NCBI GenBank assembly: GCA_022984795.1
Contig: JALIHJ010000025.1
Location: 186,001-250,000 of the forward strand
DNA: 64,000 nt
From: Fabrea salina
Taxonomy: Eukaryota; Ciliophora; Heterotrichea; Heterotrichida; Fabreidae
Reading direction: 5' to 3'
Shown: positions 1 through 9,359 of the stretch, one piece after another
How the letters are laid out: every line of letters begins with the position of its first letter
Numbering within the stretch: position 1 is the first letter of the stretch
Notes under the pieces: generated by a model
Database searches by the model: none
What the model saw: the letters and a program-made list of their open reading frames with translations, nothing else
Told to the model about the DNA's origin: nothing
Translations under genes and position numbers: made by a program

Positions 1-1736
1 AACTTTTGCGAATCCTCTTTACTGAACAAAGAAAAGATCTGTTCCATGATTTGAGTGACTCCAGCTTGCTCAAGTCCTATTATGTTGGGCTGGAAAAGCA
101 CTTCGGGGGGTCGAATTCGGTCTACATCGATTAAGAGCTGATAGTCCTCTGCTGTGAGAGGCCGAGCTACTTCTCCAATAGTAACTAAGTGAGTAGGGTC
201 CACTTTAGCAATCTTAGAGTCCAGTTCACTCAGAAGGGTTTTGTCCTCTTCTTCTTCTTCAAGAGTGTCTTTTTGGACTTCTCTATAGATGTCCCAGTCT
301 TGCTCGTTCATTCCAAAGTTGTCGTCAATACTTTCGCTTCCTAGTTCAGCCATGACTCTTAGTCTGCGTTGGGAAGTGCGGCTGTGTCTGCTTTGGAGTT
401 CTTGTTTGAGTTTGTTTCTTTCGGAGATCCTGCTTAAAACTTCTTGTCTCTGCAAGTGGAGGTCTTTTAAGTACGCTTGAGGGTCTTCTTGTTTGAGTTT
501 CTGGACCCTTTCTTGTTCTTCAAGTTGTTTGGCCCTTCTTTGTTCTCTGGCTTCGCGTGCGGCTTTTTGGATTGCTTGCATGCGTTTTTGTTTAAGTTGT
601 TCGTTTGAAAGTTCTTCATCAGGAACTTCGAGTAAGTTGTACTTTTCTGACTCGTCAACTTCTAGGTTGAGTCTGCTTCTTAGAGAGTTGATTCTTTTTT
701 TAAGGTCTTCGTAGTTAGTAAGTCCCCTGGCTACAAGTCCTTCTTGGAACTCAGTGGACTTTTTGCGGTAGATGTTAGCTAGTTCTTCTAGTTCTTCAAG
801 TTCTTGTTCAGCTATTCTTTTTTTCTCTTCTGACTTTTTAGCTGAGATTTCTTTTAAGCGCTTTCCTTGTTGTTTTCTTTGGACTTGTCTTTTTCTAAGC
901 TCGTCTTCAGTGGGAACAGAAGGAGTTTCCCAGGGCAGTTGGATTTTAATTTGGTTTTGAGTTCTGAGTTTCTCAAGTTCGTCTATGTAGTTTAAAGCTG
1001 TGTAGCAGTGCGAGTAGATAATTTCTTGTGCCAGTGGAAAAGTAATCAGGTTCTTGTTGTAGAAACAACGAGTTTGGATGAACCTGTGCAATGAACTTGA
1101 AAGAGTGTAGCCTCCTACGTTGATTCTTCGGGCGCAGTTGGGCAAGAACTCTCCTTCTAGCACAGGCAATACATGGGAAGTTTGGTACCCCAAACTAAGA
1201 ATCATACCAGAGTTTTCTCTCACGTTTTGTTTGAAAGAAAACAAAGAATCTATCCCTAAGTTCACTGAAGGGACTCCGTAGCACTCAAAAAGCAACTCCA
1301 ACATAAGTTCTCTGCAGTAGTTAGGCGAGCACACCGTTTCAGTAATCATAACAGGGTTGCTCACGCTCGAGTCAGATATTCCTAGTCCCCAAAACAAGTA
1401 GTCAAAAATGTGTTCAAGTGTGTGGAAGTGCTGCAGAACGTTCCTTTCGAAAGGAGACCGAGTGTTTAACTTGTACAGGTCTGCTTCTGGAATCTCACTG
1501 CCTACCAACACTTCTTGCTGGTCTTTAGAAGTTTTTTGGCGAGCCACAATGTTTCTGAAGCAAAACAAAGGGTCGTGCAGGCCTGACCAACCTACTCTGC
1601 AGTTGAACCCTCCGTTGTCAATTACTATGGGTGTTTGGGACCCTCTGTAGGTCTTTTCATACAAAGCTTTGTTTTTGGGCTGGTCTGGAGGAACTTGCAC
1701 CTGGAGACCCTTTATGTCGTAAACTGGGATTTCCAT
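1..1736 (-). CDS. ARP5: Actin-related protein 5 (ARP5), 3' part missing at window edge
   Basis: Reading the minus strand from the ATG at 1736 gives 578 open codons that run off the window edge. Residues about 35-250 are actin-fold: an IDNGG phosphate-loop motif, then a GFNCRVGW strand. Residues about 260-490 form a highly charged coiled-coil insertion rich in Glu, Arg and Lys, after which the actin fold resumes (IARVDPTHL-like region, RIRPPEVLFQP near residue 550). An actin fold broken by a large coiled coil is characteristic of ARP5, a subunit of the INO80 chromatin remodeller, so the likely site is the nucleus. The start lies 38 bp from the divergent importin alpha ATG. The C-terminal end cannot be assessed. 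Confidence 0.85.
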   Translation of the reverse strand, partial: MEIPVYDIKGLQVQVPPDQPKNKALYEKTYRGSQTPIVIDNGGFNCRVGWSGLHDPLFCFRNIVARQKTSKDQQEVLVGSEIPEADLYKLNTRSPFERNVLQHFHTLEHIFDYLFWGLGISDSSVSNPVMITETVCSPNYCRELMLELLFECYGVPSVNLGIDSLFSFKQNVRENSGMILSLGYQTSHVLPVLEGEFLPNCARRINVGGYTLSSSLHRFIQTRCFYNKNLITFPLAQEIIYSHCYTALNYIDELEKLRTQNQIKIQLPWETPSVPTEDELRKRQVQRKQQGKRLKEISAKKSEEKKRIAEQELEELEELANIYRKKSTEFQEGLVARGLTNYEDLKKRINSLRSRLNLEVDESEKYNLLEVPDEELSNEQLKQKRMQAIQKAAREAREQRRAKQLEEQERVQKLKQEDPQAYLKDLHLQRQEVLSRISERNKLKQELQSRHSRTSQRRLRVMAELGSESIDDNFGMNEQDWDIYREVQKDTLEEEEEDKTLLSELDSKIAKVDPTHLVTIGEVARPLTAEDYQLLIDVDRIRPPEVLFQPNIIGLEQAGVTQIMEQIFSLFSKEDSQK

Positions 1737-1766
1737 TATATTTAGTAAACAGATACATTTATTTTT

Positions 1767-1774
1767 GCGGGAAA
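1767..1774. promoter_or_regulatory. E2F-like site GCGGGAAA at importin alpha start
   Basis: GCGGGAAA is the reverse complement of TTTCCCGC, an exact fit to the E2F/DP consensus TTTSSCGC. It lies directly against the importin alpha ATG, in the 38-bp space shared with divergent ARP5. The same 11-mer GCGGGAAAATG, start codon included, recurs at the DNA polymerase alpha start (63220-63230). The sequence is seen directly; that it binds E2F is inference. Confidence 0.45.
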
Positions 1775-3385
1775 ATGGAAGTAACTAAGAACTCTAGACT
1801 GGAAGAAAGAAACCGGACTTTTCAAAAAGGAGTCGACTTGGACGAAGTAAGGAGAAGACGTGAAGAAGGCGTGGTTGAGTTGAGGAAAAAAAACCGAAAT
1901 CAGCAAGTTGCTAAAAAGCGCGCTGTGCTGACTGCTGGAGGAAAAACTGCTGGAGAAGCTGTAAACAACTTCAAAGAGTCAGTTACTCTTGAACAGTCCT
2001 GGATTTCTGTGGAACTCAAAGACTATGCTCCACAGCTTTCAGACCAATCAGTTGCCCCTGAAAGTCGTTTGGATACTTTGCTGGATGTTATTTGCACCTG
2101 TTCTGACTTAACTGTCCTAGTTAAGGCTTTGGAGGTTCTGCGCAAAGTACTATCGGTGGACTTATCGCCTCCCTTTAGCCAGGTAATGAAGTCAGACGTA
2201 ATCAAAAGAATCATTGAAATGCTGGATGTTGAACAACTCCAACTAGAAGCTTCTTGGTGCGCAATCAACTTAGCTTCAGGACCTACTCAAGTCACAGACA
2301 TGCTGTGTGCTCACGGAATCATTGACAAACTAGTGGGAAACTTAAACTCACAAAACCCAGAACTCGTAGACCAAAGTGTTTGGACTTTAGGAAACATTGC
2401 TGGGGACTCCATTCCTAAAAGAAACGCTATTTTGGAAACTGGAGCCCACTCGGTGATCGTTAACAAAATACAAACTGCTAGCAACATTGCGCGGGGGCAC
2501 TTAGGAAACATGATATGGGTGCTTTCTAACCTGTGCAGAGGAAAGCCTAGTCCTCCAAGCGAGGTCACCAGTTTAATCATGAAAGTGATTCCGAACCTGC
2601 TTCAGTACGACGACGACTCAATTATTTCTGACTGCTGCTGGGCACTGTCCTACACCACAGACGGAGACAACTGCAAGATCCAAGAAATGATCGACCTAGG
2701 AATTCTAGGGAAACTCATAAGCTTCCTGACACATCCTGACCAAAACGTGCTGACTCCTTGTCTGCGGACTTTAGGGAACGTTGCAACTGGAAGCGAGGAA
2801 CAGACTCAAGAAATTCTGAACCACGGGATCGTTGACAGACTTGCTCCTTTACTCACTAGCAAAAAGAGAGGGATCAAAAAAGAAGTACTGTGGACTCTAA
2901 GCAACATAATGGCTGGAAGCATAGAACAGGTGTCTGCTGTAGTAGACCACCCCTGCTTGAAAATGATAGTTGACTTCATGAAGGACCCAGACTTTGAAAT
3001 AAAGAAAGAAGCTGTGTGGGCAGTTTCAAACGCTACTCACTCAAAGTGCAACAGAATCATTTTCAAACTAGTCAAAGAAGGTACCTTCGACATTCTAAGT
3101 GAAGTTCTGCGGCACCAAGACCCCAGGATCCTTTTGGTAGCTTTAGAAGCCATCAACAACATACTGAAGGCAGGAGCTGAAGAAATGGGTCCTGACAAAG
3201 TCAACGAAATGTGTGTGAGGTTCGACGAAAACGGAGGACTTACTTTGATGGAAAACTTGCAAAGCCACCCCGAACAAAGAATATACGACAAAGTAGTTAA
3301 AATTATGAGTGAACACTACGGAGTTGAAGAAATAGACGAAAACGTTTCTGAAAACGTAGTCCCCACACAGTTCACTTTTAGCTGA
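1775..3385 (+). CDS. Importin alpha (karyopherin alpha), copy 1
   Basis: Predicted 536 residues. An importin-beta-binding region rich in Arg and Lys occupies residues about 8-50 (LEERNRTFQKGVDLDEVRRRR). It is followed by about ten armadillo repeats carrying the conserved WALGN-like, WTLSNI and WAVSNA helices that form the NLS-binding groove. The family carries classical NLS cargo into the nucleus with importin beta and Ran. The frame stays open upstream into ARP5, but 1775 is the first ATG and starts the IBB region, so it was chosen. The stop is TGA, which supports the standard code. A second, diverged importin alpha lies at 20689-22239. Confidence 0.93.
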   Translation: MEVTKNSRLEERNRTFQKGVDLDEVRRRREEGVVELRKKNRNQQVAKKRAVLTAGGKTAGEAVNNFKESVTLEQSWISVELKDYAPQLSDQSVAPESRLDTLLDVICTCSDLTVLVKALEVLRKVLSVDLSPPFSQVMKSDVIKRIIEMLDVEQLQLEASWCAINLASGPTQVTDMLCAHGIIDKLVGNLNSQNPELVDQSVWTLGNIAGDSIPKRNAILETGAHSVIVNKIQTASNIARGHLGNMIWVLSNLCRGKPSPPSEVTSLIMKVIPNLLQYDDDSIISDCCWALSYTTDGDNCKIQEMIDLGILGKLISFLTHPDQNVLTPCLRTLGNVATGSEEQTQEILNHGIVDRLAPLLTSKKRGIKKEVLWTLSNIMAGSIEQVSAVVDHPCLKMIVDFMKDPDFEIKKEAVWAVSNATHSKCNRIIFKLVKEGTFDILSEVLRHQDPRILLVALEAINNILKAGAEEMGPDKVNEMCVRFDENGGLTLMENLQSHPEQRIYDKVVKIMSEHYGVEEIDENVSENVVPTQFTFS

Positions 3386-3407
3386 GTGTTAACATAATGG
3401 TAATAAG

Positions 3408-3941
3408 ATGGAAGATTGGGCTCCTTTCAGCAACTCCGAAGTGGAAATAGGAGGCTATGACTTGTGGTGCGAAGATAACTACTTGTCTCCTTTTATGGCT
3501 GTTATGGACAATAGGCTTTCAGGGTTGCTTGAAGTTCTTCCAGTTTCAAAGGAAGACACTCTTTATGACTTAGGTTGTGGAGACGCAAGGGTCCTAATTG
3601 AGTTTGCCAAAAAAGGAGTTAAAGGAGTAGGAGTGGACCTAGACGAAGTCCAAGTTACTAAAGCTTCGCAAAAAGTAGAAGAAGCCCAACTCTCACACAT
3701 GGTGTCAGTTTTCCAGGGCGACTTCCTCACAATTGAGTTATCTGAAGCTACGGTTATCTATGTGTTTTTGTTGCCTAAAGCGCTTGAGCTGCTTAAGCAC
3801 AGGTTTATAGAACAGATGCAGACAGGGAAGCTTAAGCTTGTAGTTTCGATTCTATACGAAATTCCTGAGTGGCCTTACGAAGTCAAAGAGTTCCCTAACA
3901 TATCAGGTTTCTTTTACTATAAAGACACATTAACCCAATAA
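3408..3941 (+). CDS. Class I SAM-dependent methyltransferase, FAM173/ATPSCKMT-like
   Basis: Predicted 177 residues. The SAM-binding motif I is YDLGCGDARVLIEFAK (about residues 53-68), followed by an acidic loop GVGVDLD and a SEATVIYVFLLP segment. That combination is the pattern of the FAM173 family, whose animal members methylate lysines of mitochondrial proteins such as ATP synthase subunit c and the ADP/ATP carrier. Family assignment rests on these motifs; the substrate is not visible. No membrane anchor is seen, unlike the animal proteins. The TAA stop (3939-3941) touches the ATG of the next gene, leaving zero intergenic bases. Confidence 0.7.
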   Translation: MEDWAPFSNSEVEIGGYDLWCEDNYLSPFMAVMDNRLSGLLEVLPVSKEDTLYDLGCGDARVLIEFAKKGVKGVGVDLDEVQVTKASQKVEEAQLSHMVSVFQGDFLTIELSEATVIYVFLLPKALELLKHRFIEQMQTGKLKLVVSILYEIPEWPYEVKEFPNISGFFYYKDTLTQ

Positions 3942-6335
3942 ATGGCAGAAAAGTTTGAGTGGAACCAAGAATTCCCAGACTTAGAAGGACTTTTTAGTTT
4001 GAGTTTAGGTTATAAAAACTTGCAAGGAGTGCTAAGGTTCATTTTTGAAGCTTTGAAAAAACAAGAAAAAGGAATCAAGTACCTTTATGAAAGGGACAAA
4101 CTGTAAGTTCTAATTAGATTCAAGCCTGAAACTCTGAAAGCCCAGTTTGAAGAACTTAAGGAAAGACAAAACGTAATTGAAAGTCTCCAAAAAACCAACG
4201 AAGACCTAAAGTACATGGCAGACACTCAGAAAGAAAACAGTTTGAGTTTAAAATACTTGTTGGAAAGAAATAACGTTATTGAAAATTCCCAAAGTAGTTT
4301 ACTTTCTGAGCTGGAAAGAATCAAAAACCTCCTTGGACTGCCCAATGTTCATAAGGTAAGTTCTGATATTACTTTTGACCCTGATTACGACTTAGAACCT
4401 TCAAAGGAGTCCTGCAGAGATAAATTTACTATGACTCAGAGGTTTGAAACTGGGGATTTTGGACTCCAGGAGTTGGCTGAACCTAGTTTTTCTGAAGCTT
4501 TAGAAAACACTTCTAAAATGAGTATTGCAGAGCCACAGAGTTCTCCCAGAAAGTTTAGGTCTGATGAAAACTCTTCTGAAGTTCCTAAAAAAGATCACCA
4601 GGAAAAGTTCTTTGAGGAGTCATCGGAGTTCCCTAGAAGCACTCAAGCCGATAAGAATCTCCCTGAGTTTTCTGAAGACTCCCCCAAATTCCCCGGAAGC
4701 ACTCAAACACCTGAAGTTCCTGAAAAGACTCAAGAACCAACTTTCTTATTACAGCTTCCAGAAAACTACCCAAAACTTTCTAGAAGCATCCAAACCCAAG
4801 AATCAAACCGCTCAGCCGAACCTAACCAAACCGAAGAGTTAAAACACTCAGAAAGCTCCAAACAAAGCATTCCCCAACCCTTCCACTCACAAACCCATCT
4901 AGAAAACCCAAAACTTTCTAGAAGCATGCAAACCCAAGAATCAGCCGAACCTAACCAAACTGAAGAGTTAAAACACTCAGAAAGCTCCAAACAAAGCATT
5001 CCCCAACCCTTCCATCCACAAACCCAACAAGAAGTCAAGCCTAAAAGAGGAGGAAGGCACTACATCACCAAAAAAACCATCAACAGAACGAAAACTCCCA
5101 AACTAACTCTAGAGTTCTTATTCGAAAGCATCCAACAACTAAAGAAGAAACTAGACTCACTAGAACCAAAACCTCAAAAGAAGAAACCAAAACTAACCCT
5201 AAACAACCAAGCCCAGGTAGAAAACTCTTTGCAGTACTTAGAAGAAGTCATTGAGCAAATTGAACCAATTACCTACAAAAGCATTTCTGAAGTAAAAGAA
5301 CTTAAAAAACGCCTAGGCGCCCTAGAAGACTTATGCAAAGATAACGTGAACGGAGAAGAATTCGACAGACTAAAAGAACTAGTATACTCCATAGGTTCAG
5401 GAACTATTAAGACCGGACAAGACAAACCCACTCCTACTACAGTAGTTCCGACTAAAGACTTGAACTTACTGCGCGAGATGCACAAGAAGTACGAAGACCT
5501 CCAACTAACTGTTTACCACTTTGCAACTATTGGACCTGAACAGTTCGAAGACTTTACAAACAGGCTTAGAAAACTAGAAATTAAAGTTAATTACAAAGCA
5601 GACAAAAACGACTTCCGGGACCAGTTCGACAAGCTAGACTCTTTAAACTTAAAAATCGAAAAAATCGAAAAAGAGCCTATCAAAGAACCTACTAAAAAGA
5701 AAAAAGGCAAGGTTGACAGGGCTGAGTTAAACATTTTGAACAAAAAGATAAGTAGTTTAGAAGACTCTTTGAACTACTTGAAGAACCTACAACAGCCACA
5801 ACAAGTCATTGAATCCGACAACTCCGAACTAGAAAAGCTCCAAAAGTCTTTTAACGCAAACAAAAGGCACCTTGAAGGGTTGTGTCAGAAACTAGACATA
5901 AGAATCAACAACACCAACGACAGGTTCAACAAAGTAACTGGAGTCGACACTAAAGAACTTGAAGCTAAACTTACTAAGTTTTTCAAAGACTACATTAAAA
6001 GAATCATAGGCGAGCACTTCCATAAAGAACCAACTCAAGACTACTCCAAAACCTCTAAAGAAGACGCTATGTTTGCCAGAAAGCCTTTAGGAGGGTGGTC
6101 TTGTGCTTCATGCGAAAGGTACTTAGAAAACCTACTAGGCCAAAAAGTGCCTTACTACGTTTGGAACAAGTTACCTCAAAGAGAAACCATTGAAAAAGTT
6201 CCTAAGTTCGGAAAAACCCTTTCAAAGGTCTCTGTGGACACTGAAGCAGCAACGACTCAACGAACAAGGTCCAAGTCTCCTTTTGGAGAAAAACAACTCC
6301 CTGAGATACAACGCTCTGTAACACCCAAACCGTAA
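3942..6335 (+). CDS. Coiled-coil protein with one 15-nt intron and a C-terminal CxxC motif
   Basis: Exon 1 is 3942-4102 and exon 2 is 4118-6335. Splicing the 15-nt intron 4103-4117 joins the frames into 792 residues. The middle is low-complexity and rich in Ser, Glu and Pro, with a 46-residue repeat. The second half is Lys/Glu-rich coiled coil. Near the C-terminus is a compact conserved-looking block, GGWSCASCERYLENLLG, followed by YYVWNKLP. A WxCxxC block behind long coiled coils recalls QRICH2/DUF4795-type flagellar proteins, but this is a weak guess. The ATG directly follows the stop of the methyltransferase gene. The gene ends convergently 4 bp from the AGC kinase gene. Confidence 0.8.
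4103..4117 (+). other. 15-nt spliceosomal intron GTAAGTTCTAATTAG
   Basis: The intron sits in phase 2 after 161 nt of exon. Unspliced, the frame hits TAA at once. Removing the 15 nt joins Leu-Phe-Lys-Pro and continues in frame into the long downstream ORF. GTAAG and TAG ends with a TAAT core fit the tiny-intron pattern of Stentor. Confidence 0.9.
4771..5027 (+). repeat. Tandem duplication (138-bp period) inside coiled-coil gene
   Basis: Two adjacent copies of a 46-codon unit encode PKLSRS-xQTQES, then AEPNQTEELKHSESSKQSIP, then a PFH segment. The first copy carries three extra residues (NRS). The DNA copies are almost identical, so the duplication looks recent. Confidence 0.85.
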
Positions 6336-6339
6336 TTAC

Positions 6340-7860
6340 TTAAAATCCTGAGAACTGATCTTGGTGCTGCATAACCATCTTCATTTTGTGCTCGGGAACT
6401 ACTGAGTTAACAGGGTCTTCACTAGTGAACTCTTCGTCGAAGTAGTCAGTTGAAGTTGGAGCTGATATACTGGGCACAAAAGGTGGAGGCAACCGCTTAG
6501 CTTCGAGTTGGGCCCAGTCAATGCCTTCAAAGAAGGGGTGAGTCCTGATCTCTTGAATGCCTCTGCCTCCTATTCTCCTTTGTGCGTCTCTGTCAAGCAG
6601 CTTAGTGATGATATCTTGTGCTTGGGGCGACAGGGGGCTTCTCTGGGGGAACCTTAAGTCACCGTGCTGGATTAACTCGTACATGAGTTGGATGTTTTGG
6701 TTGTAGAAAGGAGGGATTCCCACCATCATTTCGTAGAGAAGAATCCCGAAGCTCCACCAGTCAGCACTGAGTCCGTGGCCTGAACAAGCAATTATTTCTG
6801 GAGCAAGGTACTCGGGAGTTCCCACGAAGCTTTGAGTAGAGCCTCCTTCTTTGAGGAACTTAGCCATCCCGAAGTCAGTTAAGTTGACGTTTCCTTCGTC
6901 GTCCATCAAGATGTTTTCAGGCTTCAAGTCCCTGTAAACGATGTTTTGCTCGTGCAAGTGCCCCAGAGCAAGGGCTATTTGTGCTCCGTAGAACCTAGCA
7001 CGGTCTTCTGAGAACTTCCTGGCTTCCTTCAAGTGGTGGAAGAGTTCTCCGCCTCGCATGTAAGCCATTACGAAGTAGATTTTGTCGTTAGTAGAAAAAG
7101 CGTACTCGAGTTTAACAATAAAAGGGTAGTTGATATGTTGCATGATGGACTTTTCAGTGCGGGTGTGCTCTACTTGTTCTCTTTCTAACAAAGCGTCTTT
7201 TCTAAGACTTTTCATCGCAAACAGCCCTTTGGTGTCGTTTTTCTGGACAAGCATGACCTTTCCGAAGCTGCCCCTTCCTAAGACCTTTAGAATAGTGAAG
7301 TCGTTAAGAGTCACTGTGGGGGAGTTGTCCCGGGCAGCAAAAATAGTGGTGCTGCGTTGGGTGCGGGACTCAGTTTTTTCTTCTTCGATTCCTGGTTTTT
7401 TGTAGTTGATGGCAGCTTCAGGACGCGGAATCTTCGAGACGTTTTTCTTCTTGTCGCTTTTGGAAGTGGCGAGTTCTTTTAGGTTAATTTCGTCAGTTTC
7501 CCAGAGCCACAGAGTTCTGCCAGTGGTTTCTCGGAAGCTCTTCGAAAGCACTTGGATTATGTTGTCTTTGAGTGGCGAAGAAAACCGGTAGTCGTACTCT
7601 TCAGGAATATGCACTATGAACTCGTCTCCGTTTCTGCTGCGAGTCACGCCTGCGATGCTTTCCATCTCGATTCTGCGTTTCATGCGCTTGCTTTTGAGGT
7701 TGAGCACGGCTAACGAAGTGACTACAAGTGTCCTTTCTTGTGCTCGGTTGCGCTTATTGAATTTAATGACTTTGCAGCTAATCAAAAGGCTTTCTGAAGG
7801 CGAAAGTAGTTTGGTAAAAGCTTTGTCGCTAGCTAGGTTCATATGGTCTTGTGCTTCCAT
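6340..7860 (-). CDS. AGC-family protein kinase with N-terminal PH/TH1-like region
   Basis: Predicted 506 residues from the ATG at 7860; an earlier in-frame ATG would overlap the upstream gene. Residues about 15-110 hold a basic beta-rich region (LLISCKVIKFNKRN, then LVVTSLAVLNLKS) like the myosin-TH1/PH-type lipid-binding fold. The kinase domain covers about 190-450, with GRGSFGKV, AMKSLRKD, YRDLKPEN, DFG and GTPEYLAPE motifs, so it should be active. The chain ends in FSGF, an FxxF hydrophobic motif at the extreme C-terminus as in the PKA catalytic subunit. AGC subfamily (PKA, Akt or a ciliate-specific type) is undecided. Confidence 0.88.
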   Translation of the reverse strand: MEAQDHMNLASDKAFTKLLSPSESLLISCKVIKFNKRNRAQERTLVVTSLAVLNLKSKRMKRRIEMESIAGVTRSRNGDEFIVHIPEEYDYRFSSPLKDNIIQVLSKSFRETTGRTLWLWETDEINLKELATSKSDKKKNVSKIPRPEAAINYKKPGIEEEKTESRTQRSTTIFAARDNSPTVTLNDFTILKVLGRGSFGKVMLVQKNDTKGLFAMKSLRKDALLEREQVEHTRTEKSIMQHINYPFIVKLEYAFSTNDKIYFVMAYMRGGELFHHLKEARKFSEDRARFYGAQIALALGHLHEQNIVYRDLKPENILMDDEGNVNLTDFGMAKFLKEGGSTQSFVGTPEYLAPEIIACSGHGLSADWWSFGILLYEMMVGIPPFYNQNIQLMYELIQHGDLRFPQRSPLSPQAQDIITKLLDRDAQRRIGGRGIQEIRTHPFFEGIDWAQLEAKRLPPPFVPSISAPTSTDYFDEEFTSEDPVNSVVPEHKMKMVMQHQDQFSGF

Positions 7861-7868
7861 TTTATTAC

Positions 7869-9302
7869 TTATGTTACAATGTTGGCTAAAAACAGTCGCT
7901 TCTTGGGACAAACCAGAGTTTTCTGAGCAACTTTCCTGGGCAGAAAGGCATAGTTAGGTAGTTGGACTAAGCTTTTATCGAAACTTTGGAGTTTTTGGAA
8001 GTTTTCAAAGCTGACTACAGCTCGGATGCTCATGCTGAGGGGAATGTCTATTTTCACAGGAAAGGAGTCTTGAGGGATCACTCTGAGTAAGTTTTCACTT
8101 GACAAGAAGTCGTAGAGCTTTTTGGTAGAAGGGTTGCTAGTACTCATAATTCCTAGCAAAGGCAAAAACCTTCTTAAACTAAAACAAAACTCGCTGGTTG
8201 TCCAAATAGTCGCTTTTGAAGACTTTAAAACGTTCTTGACTTCTTCAGGCTGCTCTAAGTGCTCGTTTGAAAAGTAGTCTTCAGGAATGGGTTTATGGAG
8301 GGTCTTTTTTTTGTAAAGCATTTGGGTTTTAAAGTGCACTTTGTACTTTTGAGTGTTCCAAACTCCAATTCTCTGAGTAATGGGTTTGCCTCTCCAGTTA
8401 AGACAAGGATGGCACTCGAAAGAAACTAAGTCAAACTCTCCGTGTACAGGACTAGACTTAAGGAAGTCACTGATAACTAGCATTCTTTCTTCAGAGTCTA
8501 TTTCTTCTAAGGGATTTACTAAACTTTTCTTGGAGTGGTTGACTAGGGTAACTTGGTTGCTTTTGAACAAAAGAGACATGTCCCTTCTTTTGGACTTAAG
8601 GCGCTTCCACCCTACGAGGCTGTAGTCAAGCCTTAAAGCTTTCCCAACTTTGTATAGCTTGCACCTGTCACTAGGGGTAAATTTTCCTACAAGCGGAATC
8701 ACAGAACTTTTGAATTCCCAGTTGAACTCTAGGTAAAAGTCCTTCATTGAGCTAAGCATTCCTTTGAGTCTGTCTTTGTGCTTGGACCACTTAAGCATTT
8801 TCTGTGCGTGCATGTGGTCGAATAGAATAGATATTAGTTTAGGGTTTTTTTGAGAGACTGCTTCATCCATTAGACTCCAGCCTGAATTGTCTTTGACTGT
8901 GTAGTCTGCTGAGTTTCTAAGAAGCAGTTTAACTACTTTAAAGTAAGAAATGGACTTAGTCACTAGTTTAACTGCTAGCATAAGTGGGGTGTTTCCTCTG
9001 GAGTCCTTTTCGTTAATTACAGAATCCCAATTTTTAGGTTTGTGCTTGCATAAGTACTTTATTCTAGAGACTTCCCCGTTGAATACAAGGTAGTTTAGCT
9101 CTAAAGACCTTAACTTCTTAGGCTTTTTAGGTTCCAACTCAAAGGTCTTAGAATGACTTGACATAGCATAGGTAATCTCTTGTTCAAAACTACTAGTTTG
9201 AGTTCTGAACAGTTGCCTTGCAGCTTGTGGCGAAGGCGCCGGGATGCTAATTCGGGTTTTTTTCTCAGGAAACTCTTCAGTATCTGAAATGCTTAAATCC
9301 AT
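7869..9302 (-). CDS. ANKRD13-like protein (ankyrin repeats plus GPCR-chaperone domain)
   Basis: Predicted 477 residues from the ATG at 9302. Ankyrin-type repeats occupy about residues 60-160, including a DSRGNTPLMLAVKL helix pair. A long C-terminal part begins with a VIPLVGKFTPSD block and the GWKRLKSKRRDMSLLFK segment, typical of the GPCR-chaperone domain shared by ANKRD13 proteins. Animal members bind ubiquitin and act on membrane-receptor trafficking. The animal C-terminal ubiquitin-interacting motifs are not evident here. The stop lies 8 bp before the kinase ATG on the same strand. Confidence 0.75.
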   Translation of the reverse strand: MDLSISDTEEFPEKKTRISIPAPSPQAARQLFRTQTSSFEQEITYAMSSHSKTFELEPKKPKKLRSLELNYLVFNGEVSRIKYLCKHKPKNWDSVINEKDSRGNTPLMLAVKLVTKSISYFKVVKLLLRNSADYTVKDNSGWSLMDEAVSQKNPKLISILFDHMHAQKMLKWSKHKDRLKGMLSSMKDFYLEFNWEFKSSVIPLVGKFTPSDRCKLYKVGKALRLDYSLVGWKRLKSKRRDMSLLFKSNQVTLVNHSKKSLVNPLEEIDSEERMLVISDFLKSSPVHGEFDLVSFECHPCLNWRGKPITQRIGVWNTQKYKVHFKTQMLYKKKTLHKPIPEDYFSNEHLEQPEEVKNVLKSSKATIWTTSEFCFSLRRFLPLLGIMSTSNPSTKKLYDFLSSENLLRVIPQDSFPVKIDIPLSMSIRAVVSFENFQKLQSFDKSLVQLPNYAFLPRKVAQKTLVCPKKRLFLANIVT

Positions 9303-9359
9303 TTGTATTAATCTTAGAGTTAATTTAAGCTTTGTCACTGCTTGAAGATCATTATAAAG

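Noticed and set aside
4766-5038. ORF antisense to the coiled-coil gene repeat
   Set aside because: It mirrors the tandem repeat on the plus strand, whose gene is supported by splicing and length; it is a shadow.
9302-9338. Upstream GTG and TTG starts for several genes (for example 9338, 9342, 13694, 19908, 34099)
   Set aside because: These are non-ATG codons, and each gene has a downstream in-frame ATG in the favoured AAATGG-like context.
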